The notes: generated by a model not told the origin, from the sequence alone. A stretch of 10,000 nucleotides of DNA from Acropora yongei (GCA_014634225.1 BLFN01000199.1:5013456-5023455), one strand, 5' to 3'; positions 1 through 7,972 are shown, numbered from the stretch's first letter. A program made the numbers and translations.

Positions 1-149
1 TTAAGGTTAAATCCTCAATATTAGTAACAGTAATTAGAAAATAGCAATAATTTTTTTCGAGGTCCACCTTGTGAATTAAAAAACCATTACTCAAGGATAC
101 AACACGTAGATGCTCAGAGAATCTCTCCTCATTCTTTTATTTTTTCAAG
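1..149 (+). other. Non-coding stretch at the window start, presumed intron
   Basis: AT-rich sequence without a supported exon. The NLR-like transcript should begin to the left of the window, because no start exon was recognised here. Confidence 0.4.
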
Positions 150-182
150 AGAGAACTCATGACAACATTGGAGGGATCAAAG
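150..182 (+). CDS. Candidate mini-exon A (33 nt, phase 1-1), probable upstream exon of the NLR-like gene
   Basis: A pyrimidine-rich run ending TTCAAG precedes 33 nt that end at AAAG|GTATT. In phase 1 the exon reads RTHDNIGGIK with a trailing split codon starting in G. The 37 bases ending at 182 match the corresponding end of the candidate exon at 1556-1597 at about 26 positions, well beyond what flanking intron shows. The acceptor ends in AAG rather than CAG, and the homology extends four bases upstream of it, so this copy may be a shortened or degenerate duplicate. The function of the peptide is unknown. Exon status is an inference from phase, splice signals and similarity between copies. 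Confidence 0.4.
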
Positions 183-559
183 GTATTATTGGTTAAAGCA
201 AATTAAAATTATATAATATCTGTGACTAAGTTGTTGTCAAATTTGATTTTAGGGGGAGGGAAAGTAAAAGCTGTTTTTGATACTGCTGTTTGAATATTGG
301 ATTTTAATATCACCCCCTAGGGTTGTTTTATTAACCAGGTTCCCTGTGGTGGGCCGTTTCTACGGTTCATAAGGTTGGCCAGTGGACCAGGTATACTTGT
401 GCGCGATCCCTGCAATGCTGATTTTTGTTTTCTGCATCAAATTTCATTTTTTGAGTTATGTCCGACCCATAGAGGCATATGTGTAGGATGTATTTCCATA
501 ATAATATTTTTATTGCTCCACAAACATTCATTTCTAAACTCTTTCCTTATTTTCCACAG
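183..559 (+). other. Presumed intron between candidate exons A and B
   Basis: About 380 bases of AT-rich sequence beginning GTATT and ending CCACAG. It contains a short G-rich run (GGGGGAGGG near 251-259). No gene, RNA or recognised repeat was seen. Confidence 0.4.
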
Positions 560-601
560 AAACACAAGAGAAAACCAAGTATGAGCTTGGAGAGATAAAA
601 A
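560..601 (+). CDS. Candidate mini-exon B (42 nt, phase 1-1), probable upstream exon of the NLR-like gene
   Basis: A strong acceptor (CTTATTTTCCACAG) precedes 42 nt and a GTAATT donor follows. In phase 1 the exon encodes TQEKTKYELGEIK, charged and probably helical. It aligns residue by residue with the NQERTIEQLGKVE peptide of the 1556-1597 candidate, and the two 42-nt units match at 28 of 42 bases. Joined to the 150-182 candidate, the split codon is GAA; joined to the next it is AGA; both are sense codons. No known domain was recognised. Alternatives are a dispersed repeat fragment, or exons of an unrelated gene with a similar module. Confidence 0.5.
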
Positions 602-1555
602 GTAATTTTTATTAAAATCCTTTCATAATCGTATTATTATTCATGACAGCTGTAGCGGTGCCTCAGATGACATGGCGAACCACATTTTTCCATCTCACTA
701 ATAACTTTTCTTGTACTTGCTTAGAGTGTTTGCAGTGAGCCTCGTATATCTCAGTTATCTCAGCGTATTTAGTTAAAATAAGTGAATTCATCACTCAAAA
801 GCAATGAATTGTTAATTGAATCAAAGATGCAATAAACACGGTAGATCAGCTTTAACTGCGGGTAGGTGGGGGGTAGGGGTCTTACTGGCAGCCCAAGATC
901 AATATGGCTGAAATGTACACATACTTTTCTAAAGGAATTTAGATAAATTCAAGAAGATATGAAAAATGCTAAAGTAAATTGGCTTAAAGGATGGAAATCA
1001 ACCTCAAAGGAATAAGGAAACAGGCTAAGGCAATGAAGTCAACCAGGTTTCGCAGAGGTTTAAATCATATGATTATCTTTTATTGGGATTTGTATGCAAA
1101 ACCTTTTATTTCACTTATACTTTCAGCTTGAGCTGTCCATATTATATTGTGCCATTACTGTTGCTGATTGTAATATTCAAATATTTTTAAGGGTTGTTAT
1201 TTCCACAGAACCATATTATACATTTTGGAAGTGGAAACTGGGTGACTACACTGAACTTAGTGTTGGCACTGATAATTATAGTGGTCTGACATTAGTTAAC
1301 TGCGGTCACCATTAGCCATACTGCGACATACCTTTTTATCCATAACCATAGTTAAGAATTTCTACTCATCCTTGGTCGTACTCAAGTATCCTCTGGCTCC
1401 CTGCACATACTTGAGTACCCCTTGTCATTCTTAACTATTGCTATCCCTACCCTGCATTCCCAGACATCGCTAGGAAACCTGTGCTAAGACGATGCGTCTA
1501 CTTTAACTATCATATTCCATCAATTTTCATTGAATCATTGTTGGTTCTTTCAAAG
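602..1555 (+). other. Presumed intron between candidate exons B and C
   Basis: About 950 bases from GTAATT to TCAAAG. It contains the nested hairpin at 1348-1438 and a G-rich run near 860-878. The open stretch at 1094-1315 gives a translation resembling nothing recognised and is not called a gene. Confidence 0.4.
1348..1438. repeat. Nested inverted repeat (foldback hairpin)
   Basis: Two perfect 12-bp inverted pairs are nested. The outer pair is ATAGTTAAGAAT (1348-1359) with ATTCTTAACTAT (1427-1438). The inner pair is GTACTCAAGTAT (1378-1389) with ATACTTGAGTAC (1407-1418). They are separated by an asymmetric internal loop of 18 and 8 bases, around a 17-base apical loop. This looks like a small foldback or MITE remnant, or a stem in the nascent RNA. 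Confidence 0.75.
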
Positions 1556-1597
1556 GAAATCAAGAGAGAACCATTGAACAGCTTGGAAAGGTCGAAG
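1556..1597 (+). CDS. Candidate mini-exon C (42 nt, phase 1-1), probable upstream exon of the NLR-like gene
   Basis: A T-rich tract ending CTTTCAAAG precedes exactly 42 nt, followed by the donor G|GTATTT. The phase-1 reading is NQERTIEQLGKVE, strongly charged with Ile and Leu spacing compatible with a short amphipathic helix. It shares length, phase and sequence with the 560-601 candidate and also resembles the shorter one at 150-182. The downstream split codon starts with G, as needed for the NACHT exon acceptor, where it would form GAT (Asp). The peptide function is unknown; a linker or coiled-coil spacer before NACHT is plausible. Confidence 0.5.
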
Positions 1598-1647
1598 GTA
1601 TTTGTTGTTTGAAGAAATGTAGTCTTATGTCTGAGTTGTATGTGTTA

Positions 1648-1667
1648 TACAATTGCAAACAATTGTA
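1648..1667. repeat. Short perfect hairpin, 8-bp arms
   Basis: TACAATTG (1648-1655) and CAATTGTA (1660-1667) are perfect inverted copies around the 4-base loop CAAA. It is AT-rich and may be chance. Confidence 0.5.
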
Positions 1668-1878
1668 CTGCGTAGTATCAGTTTTTGTACCAATCTGATA
1701 TTTTGAAATATTTTTAAGGGAATAAAAGACAAAGTAGAGGCACTCTGATCGATTGTTAAGTTTGTTTACATTCCTTCCACATGCTGCGTGGTAAATTACA
1801 TATACATTGTCTTTAATTCATCGTCTACTCTTTTGAACCCCTGAATTGAACTATGTCATGGCTGTTTGGTATAAGTTG

Positions 1879-1912
1879 TTTTCCAAGCTTCCATGTTTTC
1901 CAAGCTTCCATG
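1879..1912. repeat. 17-bp perfect tandem duplication
   Basis: TTTTCCAAGCTTCCATG occurs twice head to tail (1879-1895 and 1896-1912) with no mismatch, which indicates a recent slippage or duplication event. Confidence 0.9.
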
Positions 1913-2535
1913 TTTTTCATTTTCAAGAGCAGCACCGCACTGCTAGATTTACTATTAAACTATAATAACGGTGATCTTTGTTCAGCAGTAAGTGTAGATC
2001 ATCTCAGAAGGATAACCATAAATTTGCAAACCAATAAAAATAGAAAGTGTACCATTTGCTCAATAATCACTTGACTTAAGTTACTAGTTAGGCAGGTAGT
2101 TAAACTTAAGTTGAACTTACGTTTAATTATGATAAGGTACAGGACCGTGAACTTGAACTTGAATCCCAATAAATCATTGAATTCTTTTGGTTTGCCTTAA
2201 ATGAAATTAATATTAATTAATGCTTGTTTGCCATGTTAAAATCCATCTTAATTATTATGTCAGGGAACCGAAGATCACAAACCTCAATCGTTGTTATTAG
2301 GTTTCCTTGCCAATTGTTTATTTTTTTTCTACTTTCTGTCATCTATTTTTAATCTGTAAGTCTATTTTTGCACTGGCAAATTAAAGGGATAAAAATAAAT
2401 GGTGGTAAGACGAAATGAACAAAAACTGGGATGAATGGATTGAAATAAATCGATAACCTCCCTAAATGGCTTAGCATCGTGGGTAAAGAGATTCACAAAC
2501 TCTGACATTCAAGAGTTGAAAAAAAATGTGGCCTG

Positions 2536-2553
2536 TATATATATATATATATA
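2536..2553. repeat. (TA)n microsatellite
   Basis: An uninterrupted alternating TA tract of about 18 bases, likely length-polymorphic. Confidence 0.9.
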
Positions 2554-3092
2554 AGTGACTCTTTTTTAACGGTAAGCTATTGAGTCTCGCAATTCTTTAA
2601 TTAGAAACTGAAATACTTTAAAGTATTATTAGAAATGTTTGAATTGCTCTAAGCATGCACAATGAATTAATTCTAATTTCGTCCAGAGAATCCGTAAGGC
2701 TTTGTGACCTCTGTTCTTTCAGACGTCTTGCCCCCCTCTTCTGGTGACTAATGAATAACGTTTCATCTTTCTTGTTGAGCCTTTCTTTTTACTTTCCTTT
2801 CCTTATGTTTTGGCGCAATAAGACGCCAAAAATTGCTTGAGATTTTCTAGACCTGTGCACTCTGGAAAAATTTGATGGTACACTGACACCTTACCGCAAT
2901 GAAGCCAAAAAAGGGACCAAGTAAAGGGAAAGGTGTCAATAGTAATCGTTGTCTCATTCTCCCTGTGATAGATGTAAACGAACGAGTGAACCTTGTAATT
3001 AGTTTCTAGTGAACACAAATCTCAGCATAAATTAACAACAACAAATGACCGCCATAAGTGTCAAACCGCTGACCACACAGTGGTTCGTAACA

Positions 3093-3144
3093 TAACGATA
3101 CGGTAACAACAGGATGTTATAACATTAAATTCCGTCACTTAATA
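3093..3144. repeat. Direct repeat, copy 1 of a dispersed pair
   Basis: This copy begins with the core AACGATACGGTAACAA, followed by AGGATGTTATAA and then TTAAATTCCGTCACTTAATA. It matches the copy at 3328-3382 with only scattered substitutions and small indels. The family is not recognised. Confidence 0.8.
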
Positions 3145-3327
3145 AGACGTTCGACCCTTACATTAAAGATCAAGTCGATCTACTGGGTTTTTGGACCGGT
3201 CAGAAGGTGGCAAGACAGGCTGTTGAATTGTAGTTGGCTGTTGGACTATAGCATGTCTTTAGATTGTTCTGGCTGTGGTGAGGGAAGGTCAGGTTCTGAT
3301 GGGTCCTTGAGTGCAGCACTCATACGA

Positions 3328-3382
3328 TAACGATACGGTAACAATAGGACGTTATAATTTTAAATTCAGTCATTTAATATGA
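3328..3382. repeat. Direct repeat, copy 2 of a dispersed pair
   Basis: It carries the same core AACGATACGGTAACAA, then AGGACGTTATAA and TTAAATTCAGTCATTTAATA. It lies about 235 bases downstream of copy 1 in the same orientation. The pair may be long-terminal-like ends of a small element or two units of a degraded tandem array. Confidence 0.8.
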
Positions 3383-3438
3383 CACGTGCCACATCCACTG
3401 CATACAGAATTGTTGCTAGAACAAAGCTAGATGACTGC

Positions 3439-3488
3439 TATAGTGAGATGCATTTGTCAGTTACCATGCACACTGAATACTCACTATA
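3439..3488. repeat. Short inverted repeat with 9-bp arms
   Basis: TATAGTGAG (3439-3447) pairs perfectly with CTCACTATA (3480-3488) across a 32-base loop. No family recognised. Confidence 0.55.
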
Positions 3489-3571
3489 TCACCCGTCAAG
3501 GTCGCAGTCCTTTATTGCATGACATCGTGAGACTTGCATATCATTAACACACCGTAGACGCAATGCACTCA

Positions 3572-3596
3572 TACATTGATGTTTTACATTGATGTT
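3572..3596. repeat. Short tandem duplication (13-bp period)
   Basis: TACATTGATGTT occurs at 3572-3583 and again at 3585-3596, one base apart. Confidence 0.8.
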
Positions 3597-3947
3597 GTAA
3601 AGTTAGTTTGCTGACCGTATCAGCTCATTCTTATTGGAGATAGGAGGCCTAATTGAATAACGAGTGGCTTATATACTACTGGATCTTTAAAAAATATATA
3701 TATGTTTCTCCCTGTGACGTGTTTCTCGAGATTCTACCAAAGAATGTGTAATTACTTTTAAGAGCTATAGATAACGTCAAAATAGCCGTGGTCTGTTGGG
3801 TTTCATATTTGATTTTCTGTCCATATTCTTGCTGAGCTGTCACTTGACCCCGTAACACAAAAATGACGACTTATCCACACGGTTTCCACTTACAGACTAC
3901 AGAGTTAATTGAACTGAATTTGGCTATTTTTTGCTTGTTTTATTCAG

Positions 3948-4010
3948 AGATGGTGAAGCTGCTTCTGTCACGCGAAAGGAGCACCAACGAATCCCTCGAA
4001 GATGAGCAAG
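3948..4010 (+). CDS. Candidate small exon D (63 nt, phase 1-1), possible upstream exon of the NLR-like gene
   Basis: A long pyrimidine tract ending TTTTATTCAG, with a plausible branch point TTAATTGAAC about 40 bases upstream, gives a strong acceptor. The following 63 nt read MVKLLLSRERST... and then ...NESLEDEQ in phase 1, ending with G before GT. The next in-frame codon after the putative donor is TGA, so the open stretch ends where a donor is needed. Size and phase fit the pattern of the other small candidates, and the tail ESLEDEQG loosely resembles QLGKVEG. The donor GTTGAC is weak, which keeps confidence low. An in-frame ATG sits at its start but no Kozak context argues for initiation. 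Confidence 0.35.
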
Positions 4011-5198
4011 GTTGACTGTGACAGTTTGAATATAAAGTAGTAGTAACAATTTCTATAGCAGCGCTTGTGTTGAAAAAAAAAATGGATAAATTTAAATATA
4101 GCTGATTGTTAGTCTCGTCGTAATCAGTCTGTCAGGGAGTGAGCATCTGTCTCCAACAAAAAACACCACTACACCGCATTTTGGCGTAGCTCCTTGCCAG
4201 TGATAGTTCGAATAAATGAACACAACTGCATTTACTGTAAAGAGAATTGCGAATTGCCACTTAAGAGATTCGAAAGAAAGATATAAAATTGCATGATCGT
4301 AGCAAAACAAAGAAAAGAAAAACAAAGCAGACGGAATGAAAATTCTGAGTCAGCAATATATTCGCTTCTCAAGCAATCTCACTCCACGTGCTTTTCTGCG
4401 CAAACGCGGCCAAAACTTCAAAGCAAAGCAAGGAATCAAAGTCAGTTCGTGTCTGGGAAAAATTATGACATGACATGGACGTTATTTGTAGCAAAACAAG
4501 CCGGTATCCAAACACTGAAATAACATAGCACTGCGATCGATACCCACGGGGAATAAAAAAAAACCCGCGCGAGAAAAAGGCCCAACGCTATTAATGACGT
4601 GGTGAGCAATTTCACCAGCAGTGAAATAATTAAAAAAGAAAAAAAAAACTGACGCCCTCTAAGTGACAAAAGCTACTTGAAGTTGTTCCAAACAACCCAT
4701 TAGTAAGCAAGTAAGAAAGGATCAAAGGCGCGAAAAGCCTCCATTTTATTGTGCTCTTCGTCTGGATCATAACTTTCTACCAAGACATCACTGAAAAACA
4801 AGTTGATTTGAGAACGTGACAGAAAAGAGAATAATTATTAAGGGATGGTTGTTGGACATGATTTATTATCTCCTGATATTTAATAGTGATATCGTCAACT
4901 TTGAAGTCTCGGTGGAACTTGAATATTTTACTCAACACAGTGATAAAATATGCAGGAACGATCTATGTGCGTTTGCTTTGTTAAATTATTCAAAGGGTTA
5001 TAAAATAAATAAGCCCCTCTCTGGCTTGATGGAATAATGGAGAATAATGCACTCGGCTGAAAGAGTGTCCTCAAAATTTCACAGTTGTCCTCGAGGCTTC
5101 CCTTCCCGATCAACTGCTCATTTTTCGGACAATCCTTCAGCCCTGGGCATTATCCTCCGATATACAAGCCGCGGGAAGGGGTTTATTTGCTAAATGAT
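4011..5198 (+). other. Presumed intron upstream of the SINE
   Basis: About 1.2 kb of AT-rich sequence with A-runs near 4073-4081, 4555-4563 and 4632-4648. Short open frames on both strands give low-complexity or unrecognised peptides. No gene is supported. Confidence 0.4.
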
Positions 5199-5419
5199 GG
5201 GGCGCAGGGATGGTGTAGTGGTGAGAGCTCTTCTCTGCCTTGGGAGGATTTTCTCCGGCTACTCCGGTTTTCCCCTCTCCTAAAAACAAACCAACATTTC
5301 TAAATTCCAATTCGATGCAGAATGCTCGCACGTTTGTTACATGAGGCAGAATGGGCTGCCACTCCTTACGTTGCTGAGCTTAAAAATTGATTTGATTTGA
5401 TTGATTTGATTTGATTTGA
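5199..5419 (+). mobile_element. tRNA-type SINE, internally shortened, with TTGAT-type tail
   Basis: The head GGGATGGTGTAGTGGTGAGA fits the A box of a tRNA-derived pol III promoter (TGGTGTAGTGG at 5211-5221). A body with TTTTCTCCGGCTACTCCGGTT and CCCCTCTCCT follows, which I recall from common anthozoan SINEs. The element ends in a tail of TTGAT/TTTGAT units (5387-5419). The stretch expected to hold the B box (GGTTCGAnTCC) between the A-box region and the body is missing here, so the copy looks internally deleted and transcriptionally dead. The exact ends are estimated and no clear target-site duplication was found. It lies inside the presumed intron before the NACHT exon. Confidence 0.68.
5387..5419 (+). 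repeat. TTGAT/TTTGAT tail repeat of the SINE
   Basis: Six or so units of TTGA and TTTGA alternate without interruption. Short tandem tails of this kind form the 3' end of many tRNA-type SINEs and are recognised by the partner LINE machinery. Confidence 0.85.
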
Positions 5420-5681
5420 CCTGTATAAACTTAACAGCCAGATGGTCAACTTGTCCATTGAAACTTACTGACGAGGTGTCATCCAACGAACACAAGACGA
5501 CTTTGGTTTGAAAGCTTGGTGTTGTTCTGGATGGCAATTTTTTTTTTTTTGAGATTCACCATAGCGTTAACTTGTGCGCGCTTTTGGTCTTTTAATATCA
5601 ACTTACACAGCTGGCGCAAAGGTGTTATTCTTTGTATTTGCTGTTTGGGTAAAGTTCTTCGCTTTTATTATGAACTCACCG
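5420..5681 (+). other. Intron between SINE and NACHT exon
   Basis: About 260 bases with a T12 run near 5539-5550. Although the main frame is open from 5516, the translated residues here are low-complexity and hydrophobic and look nothing like the conserved exon, so I read this as intron. Confidence 0.55.
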
Positions 5682-5699
5682 ATCGCTTTTCAATTTCAG
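5682..5699 (+). other. Splice acceptor of the NACHT exon (phase 1)
   Basis: A pyrimidine-rich stretch ending CAATTTCAG sits directly before the conserved coding sequence. The open frame continues upstream to about 5516, but that part holds a T12 run and a low-complexity hydrophobic translation with no family resemblance, so it is read as intron. Cutting after the G at 5699 leaves two bases of a codon, making the intron phase 1. Confidence 0.72.
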
Positions 5700-7131
5700 A
5701 TGCGTCTAGCCTTTTAAAATACATTAGCATTATTTCCCAGCTTTACAAAGACCGTGAAGGATGGCTAGCTCCTTTCCCGTGGTGCGAAGAGTTTCGATTC
5801 AATCTTGATAACATTTTCACAAGACTGAAATTTGTCAGCAGAACAAAAGAACGAGGAATAAAAACTGATGGCATTGTAGACATGTTTCAAATATTTCAAG
5901 CACATGAAGAATGCTCACAGCCGAGAAGAGTCTTGATTGAAGGGAAGCCAGGCATGGGAAAGACAACATATTGTCACAAGGTTGCTTATGACTGGGCAAG
6001 GAAACGAAAAGGTGGCGAGTCGTTTCCTGATGTCATACTTGTCCTGCTTCTAAAATGCAGAGACATCAACTCTGGCATATGGGAGGCAATTGTTAATCAG
6101 CTCTGGCCAAGAAAAGTGAACGAAGAAGAGAAAGAGAAGTTCTTTACGTTTCTTGAGGACCACCAGTCAAAGGTCTTATTGGTGCTTGACGGATTAGATG
6201 AGTTACCCAGCGGCCAATTGTCGATCTATAAAGAAATCATTCAAGAAAGAGTTCTTCCAGACTCTTACTTAGTGGTTACTGCACGACACGAAGTTGGAGT
6301 GACAGTTCGAGAATGCTGCCACACGCTGTTAGAGGTAGAAGGGTTTACTAGGACAGATGCCATTCAGAGATATTTCAGAGAAGAGGAAGCGGGTTTGGCA
6401 GAAAAGCTCTTGGAAAAGCTAGACTCTGACAAAACCCTACAAGACCTTACAGTAAATCCGCTAAACACAGCTCTTCTCTGCCTCCTCTATGAAGACTTTT
6501 GCAGAAAACTACCCGAAAGTAGAATTCTGCTTTACCTTCAAATATTCGAGTGCGTGCTGAGAAGGTACAGGCTAAAGATGAAATTACCAGAAACAGACCA
6601 AGACCTCGTAGTATTATACCAAGTTGAATTGAAGCAACTTGGCCGTATCGCCATGGAGGGTTTACAGAACGATAGAATGTATTTTGACCAGAATGCGTTT
6701 CAGCGTTTCTCAAGCGATTTAAAATCTGGCCTTGGATTTTTGTCAGTAGAGGCTGGCCAAAGCAAGCGAAGACCAGGTCGAAGCTATGGCTTCCTGCACA
6801 AAAGCTATCAGGAATTCTTCGCAGCACTTTATCAATGTTGTCAGCTTCTTGATGGGGAAATCTCTGTTAATAGCTTAATTGCTGACCGCAGATATTTTTG
6901 CGAGTTCCAGCAGGTGCTGATGTTTACGAGTGGTATGTTGGCTCAAAAGTGCAAAGCAGCAGTCAAGGAACTTATCGCTGGCTTAGCTACTCAAGTCAAC
7001 CTGAAGAATATTCATCTTGAGGTTGCGTTAGCTTGTATCAATGAATGCAAGAGAGAGGAGAATACAATTGACAAAGAAATGGCGCATTTTTTTGGCTCAC
7101 GTCTTCAACGTCGGAGTGCTTATTGCCGAGG
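5700..7131 (+). CDS. NACHT-domain exon of a cnidarian NLR-like (STAND NTPase) receptor gene
   Basis: This is one long internal exon of about 478 codons. Counting the split Asp codon (5699-5701) as residue 1, a helical lead-in (1-75) contains the LAPFPW segment. The NACHT NTPase follows: Walker A GKPGMGKT at 82-89, LLLKCRD near 117-122, Walker B LVLDGLDEL at 161-169, the sensor-like VVTAR at 192-196, NPLNTALLCLL at 253-263, and FLHKSYQEFFAALY at 365-378, typical of the helical region after NACHT. NACHT proteins bind ATP and oligomerise on sensing danger signals; this one is presumably cytosolic, with no signal peptide visible in the exon. The region resembles the expanded coral NLR-like family. 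No in-frame Met precedes residue 62, so translation must begin in an upstream exon. The acceptor is phase 1 and the donor phase 2. No C-terminal LRR was found. All nucleotide-binding motifs are intact and there is no internal stop or frameshift, so it is probably functional. The ligand is unknown. Confidence 0.93.
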
Positions 7132-7138
7132 GTAAGAT
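7130..7138 (+). other. Splice donor of the NACHT exon (phase 2)
   Basis: The sequence GG|GTAAGAT matches the metazoan donor consensus, with the cut after 7131. The in-frame TAA at 7133-7135 lies inside this donor. If the donor is used, the TAA is intronic and the protein continues in an exon beyond those recognised here. If it is not used, the protein ends one codon later and lacks LRRs. Confidence 0.7.
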
Positions 7139-7914
7139 TACAGTAAAAGTAATGATTCCAAGCGACAAAGTTTAGTTTAAGATTGATTTTCAGTCTACAA
7201 AGCGCTTACCTACAGACACGGTTCTTTGCACTGGCGTAGCTGACCAAGGGAATTGCATTGCGGAATCTTTTTTTTCTTTTTGTTTTGCTTTGTTTCATAC
7301 AAATGTCTGTTTATTATTATTTTTGTTACCATTCTTATTTTACTACATTAAGCTTACACTTTGTTCTCCTACAGCACATTTTGTGCTTTTGCACTACTAC
7401 ACTAAGACTTACTACAGGCAGATTATATTACACATATATATTCTTTGTAATGAAAACTTCCAGATCTTTTAGTGCTTTGTATCACTGAGCGCAAAATAAG
7501 GGCTTCCACTTCCCATCGTTTGTTTTTGCTGTATTTTTGTTTTGTTTTGTTTTTGTTTATGTTTTGTTTTTTTTTTTTNNNNTGTTTTTTTTTATTTATT
7601 TTTTTTTATTTACATAAGACAATGCCGGAAAATAATCTTAATACGATTTTTGTCAATTATTTGTTTCTGAATGTGATTTAAAATAAGTCAGTGAGGCAGA
7701 GAGAAATCGCAATCAAAATGTAAAATCAATATGTAAGGTCTTAAGCCAAGGAGGAGCAGACTTCCATGGGGCCGCACTAAAATTGCTATGACAAAAGAGA
7801 TGTTCGAGAGATTCGTCGGAAATTTTGCAGAAAAAGCAGTGGTGTTTGTCAACTAATTATATTTTGTCTAACGATTTGTTGTTGTAGTATTATTCGATTA
7901 AGCAGTTTGTATTG
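7132..7914 (+). other. Intron or 3' flank after the NACHT exon, T-rich
   Basis: No supported coding sequence. The stretch 7264-7615 is strongly T-rich on this strand; long open frames across it are low-complexity and are not genes. No LRR-like translation was recognised. Confidence 0.5.
7518..7611. repeat. T-rich low-complexity tract containing a 4-N assembly gap
   Basis: Runs of TTTTG and poly-T surround four Ns at 7579-7582. The Ns mark bases unresolved in a homopolymer-rich tract, so the true length here is uncertain. Confidence 0.9.
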
Positions 7915-7972
7915 AAGAATCTATTTTGCTATGATGTCGAGTGAGGCAACATGGGGAATCAAATAGATTCTT
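7915..7972. repeat. Inverted repeat with 12-bp perfect arms
   Basis: AAGAATCTATTT (7915-7926) pairs with AAATAGATTCTT (7961-7972) across a 34-base loop. It could be a small foldback remnant. No terminator role is implied in this eukaryotic context. Confidence 0.65.

Larger units (their letters stand above)
1598..3947 (+). other. Presumed intron between candidate exons C and D
   Basis: About 2.3 kb without a supported coding region. It carries small tandem duplications, a (TA)n tract, palindromic AACTTAAGTT/GAACTT-rich sequence around 2060-2165, and the direct-repeat pair. The open frames here are short and give no recognisable protein. Confidence 0.4.

Noticed and set aside
1217..1315. Possible exon after TTATTTCCACAG with peptide PYYTFWKWKLGDYTELS
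   Set aside because: The acceptor is acceptable and the frame open, but no convincing donor, repeat partner or recognised domain supports it, and its size does not fit the other small candidates.
2722..2742. 21-nt phase-1 segment between CTTTCAG and GTGACT
   Set aside because: Too short and Pro-rich, with a weak donor and no similarity to the other candidate mini-exons.
3093..3382. CRISPR-like array
   Set aside because: Only two imperfect copies, about 235 bases apart, in a eukaryotic context.
4293..4523. 76-residue open frame on the plus strand
   Set aside because: No recognisable domain, no codon or splice support, and it overlaps similar-sized frames on the other strand.
5208..5280. A functional tRNA gene
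   Set aside because: Only an A-box-like head is present. No cloverleaf or B box can be formed, and it continues into a SINE body.
5516..5699. Open frame extending the NACHT exon upstream to an ATG at 5516
   Set aside because: The translation is hydrophobic and low-complexity, includes a run encoded by T12, and is followed by a good acceptor at 5699. Family resemblance begins only after that point.
6447..6827. 126-residue open frame on the minus strand
   Set aside because: It lies wholly inside the NACHT coding exon on the opposite strand and resembles no known protein, so it is an antisense shadow.
7196..7222. Possible next exon after TTGATTTTCAG at 7195
   Set aside because: The intron would be only about 64 bases, the frame continuing from phase 2 soon meets a stop, and the peptide shows no LRR pattern.
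7258..7681. Several overlapping open frames rich in Phe and Leu
   Set aside because: They are translations of T-rich low-complexity DNA and run across Ns.
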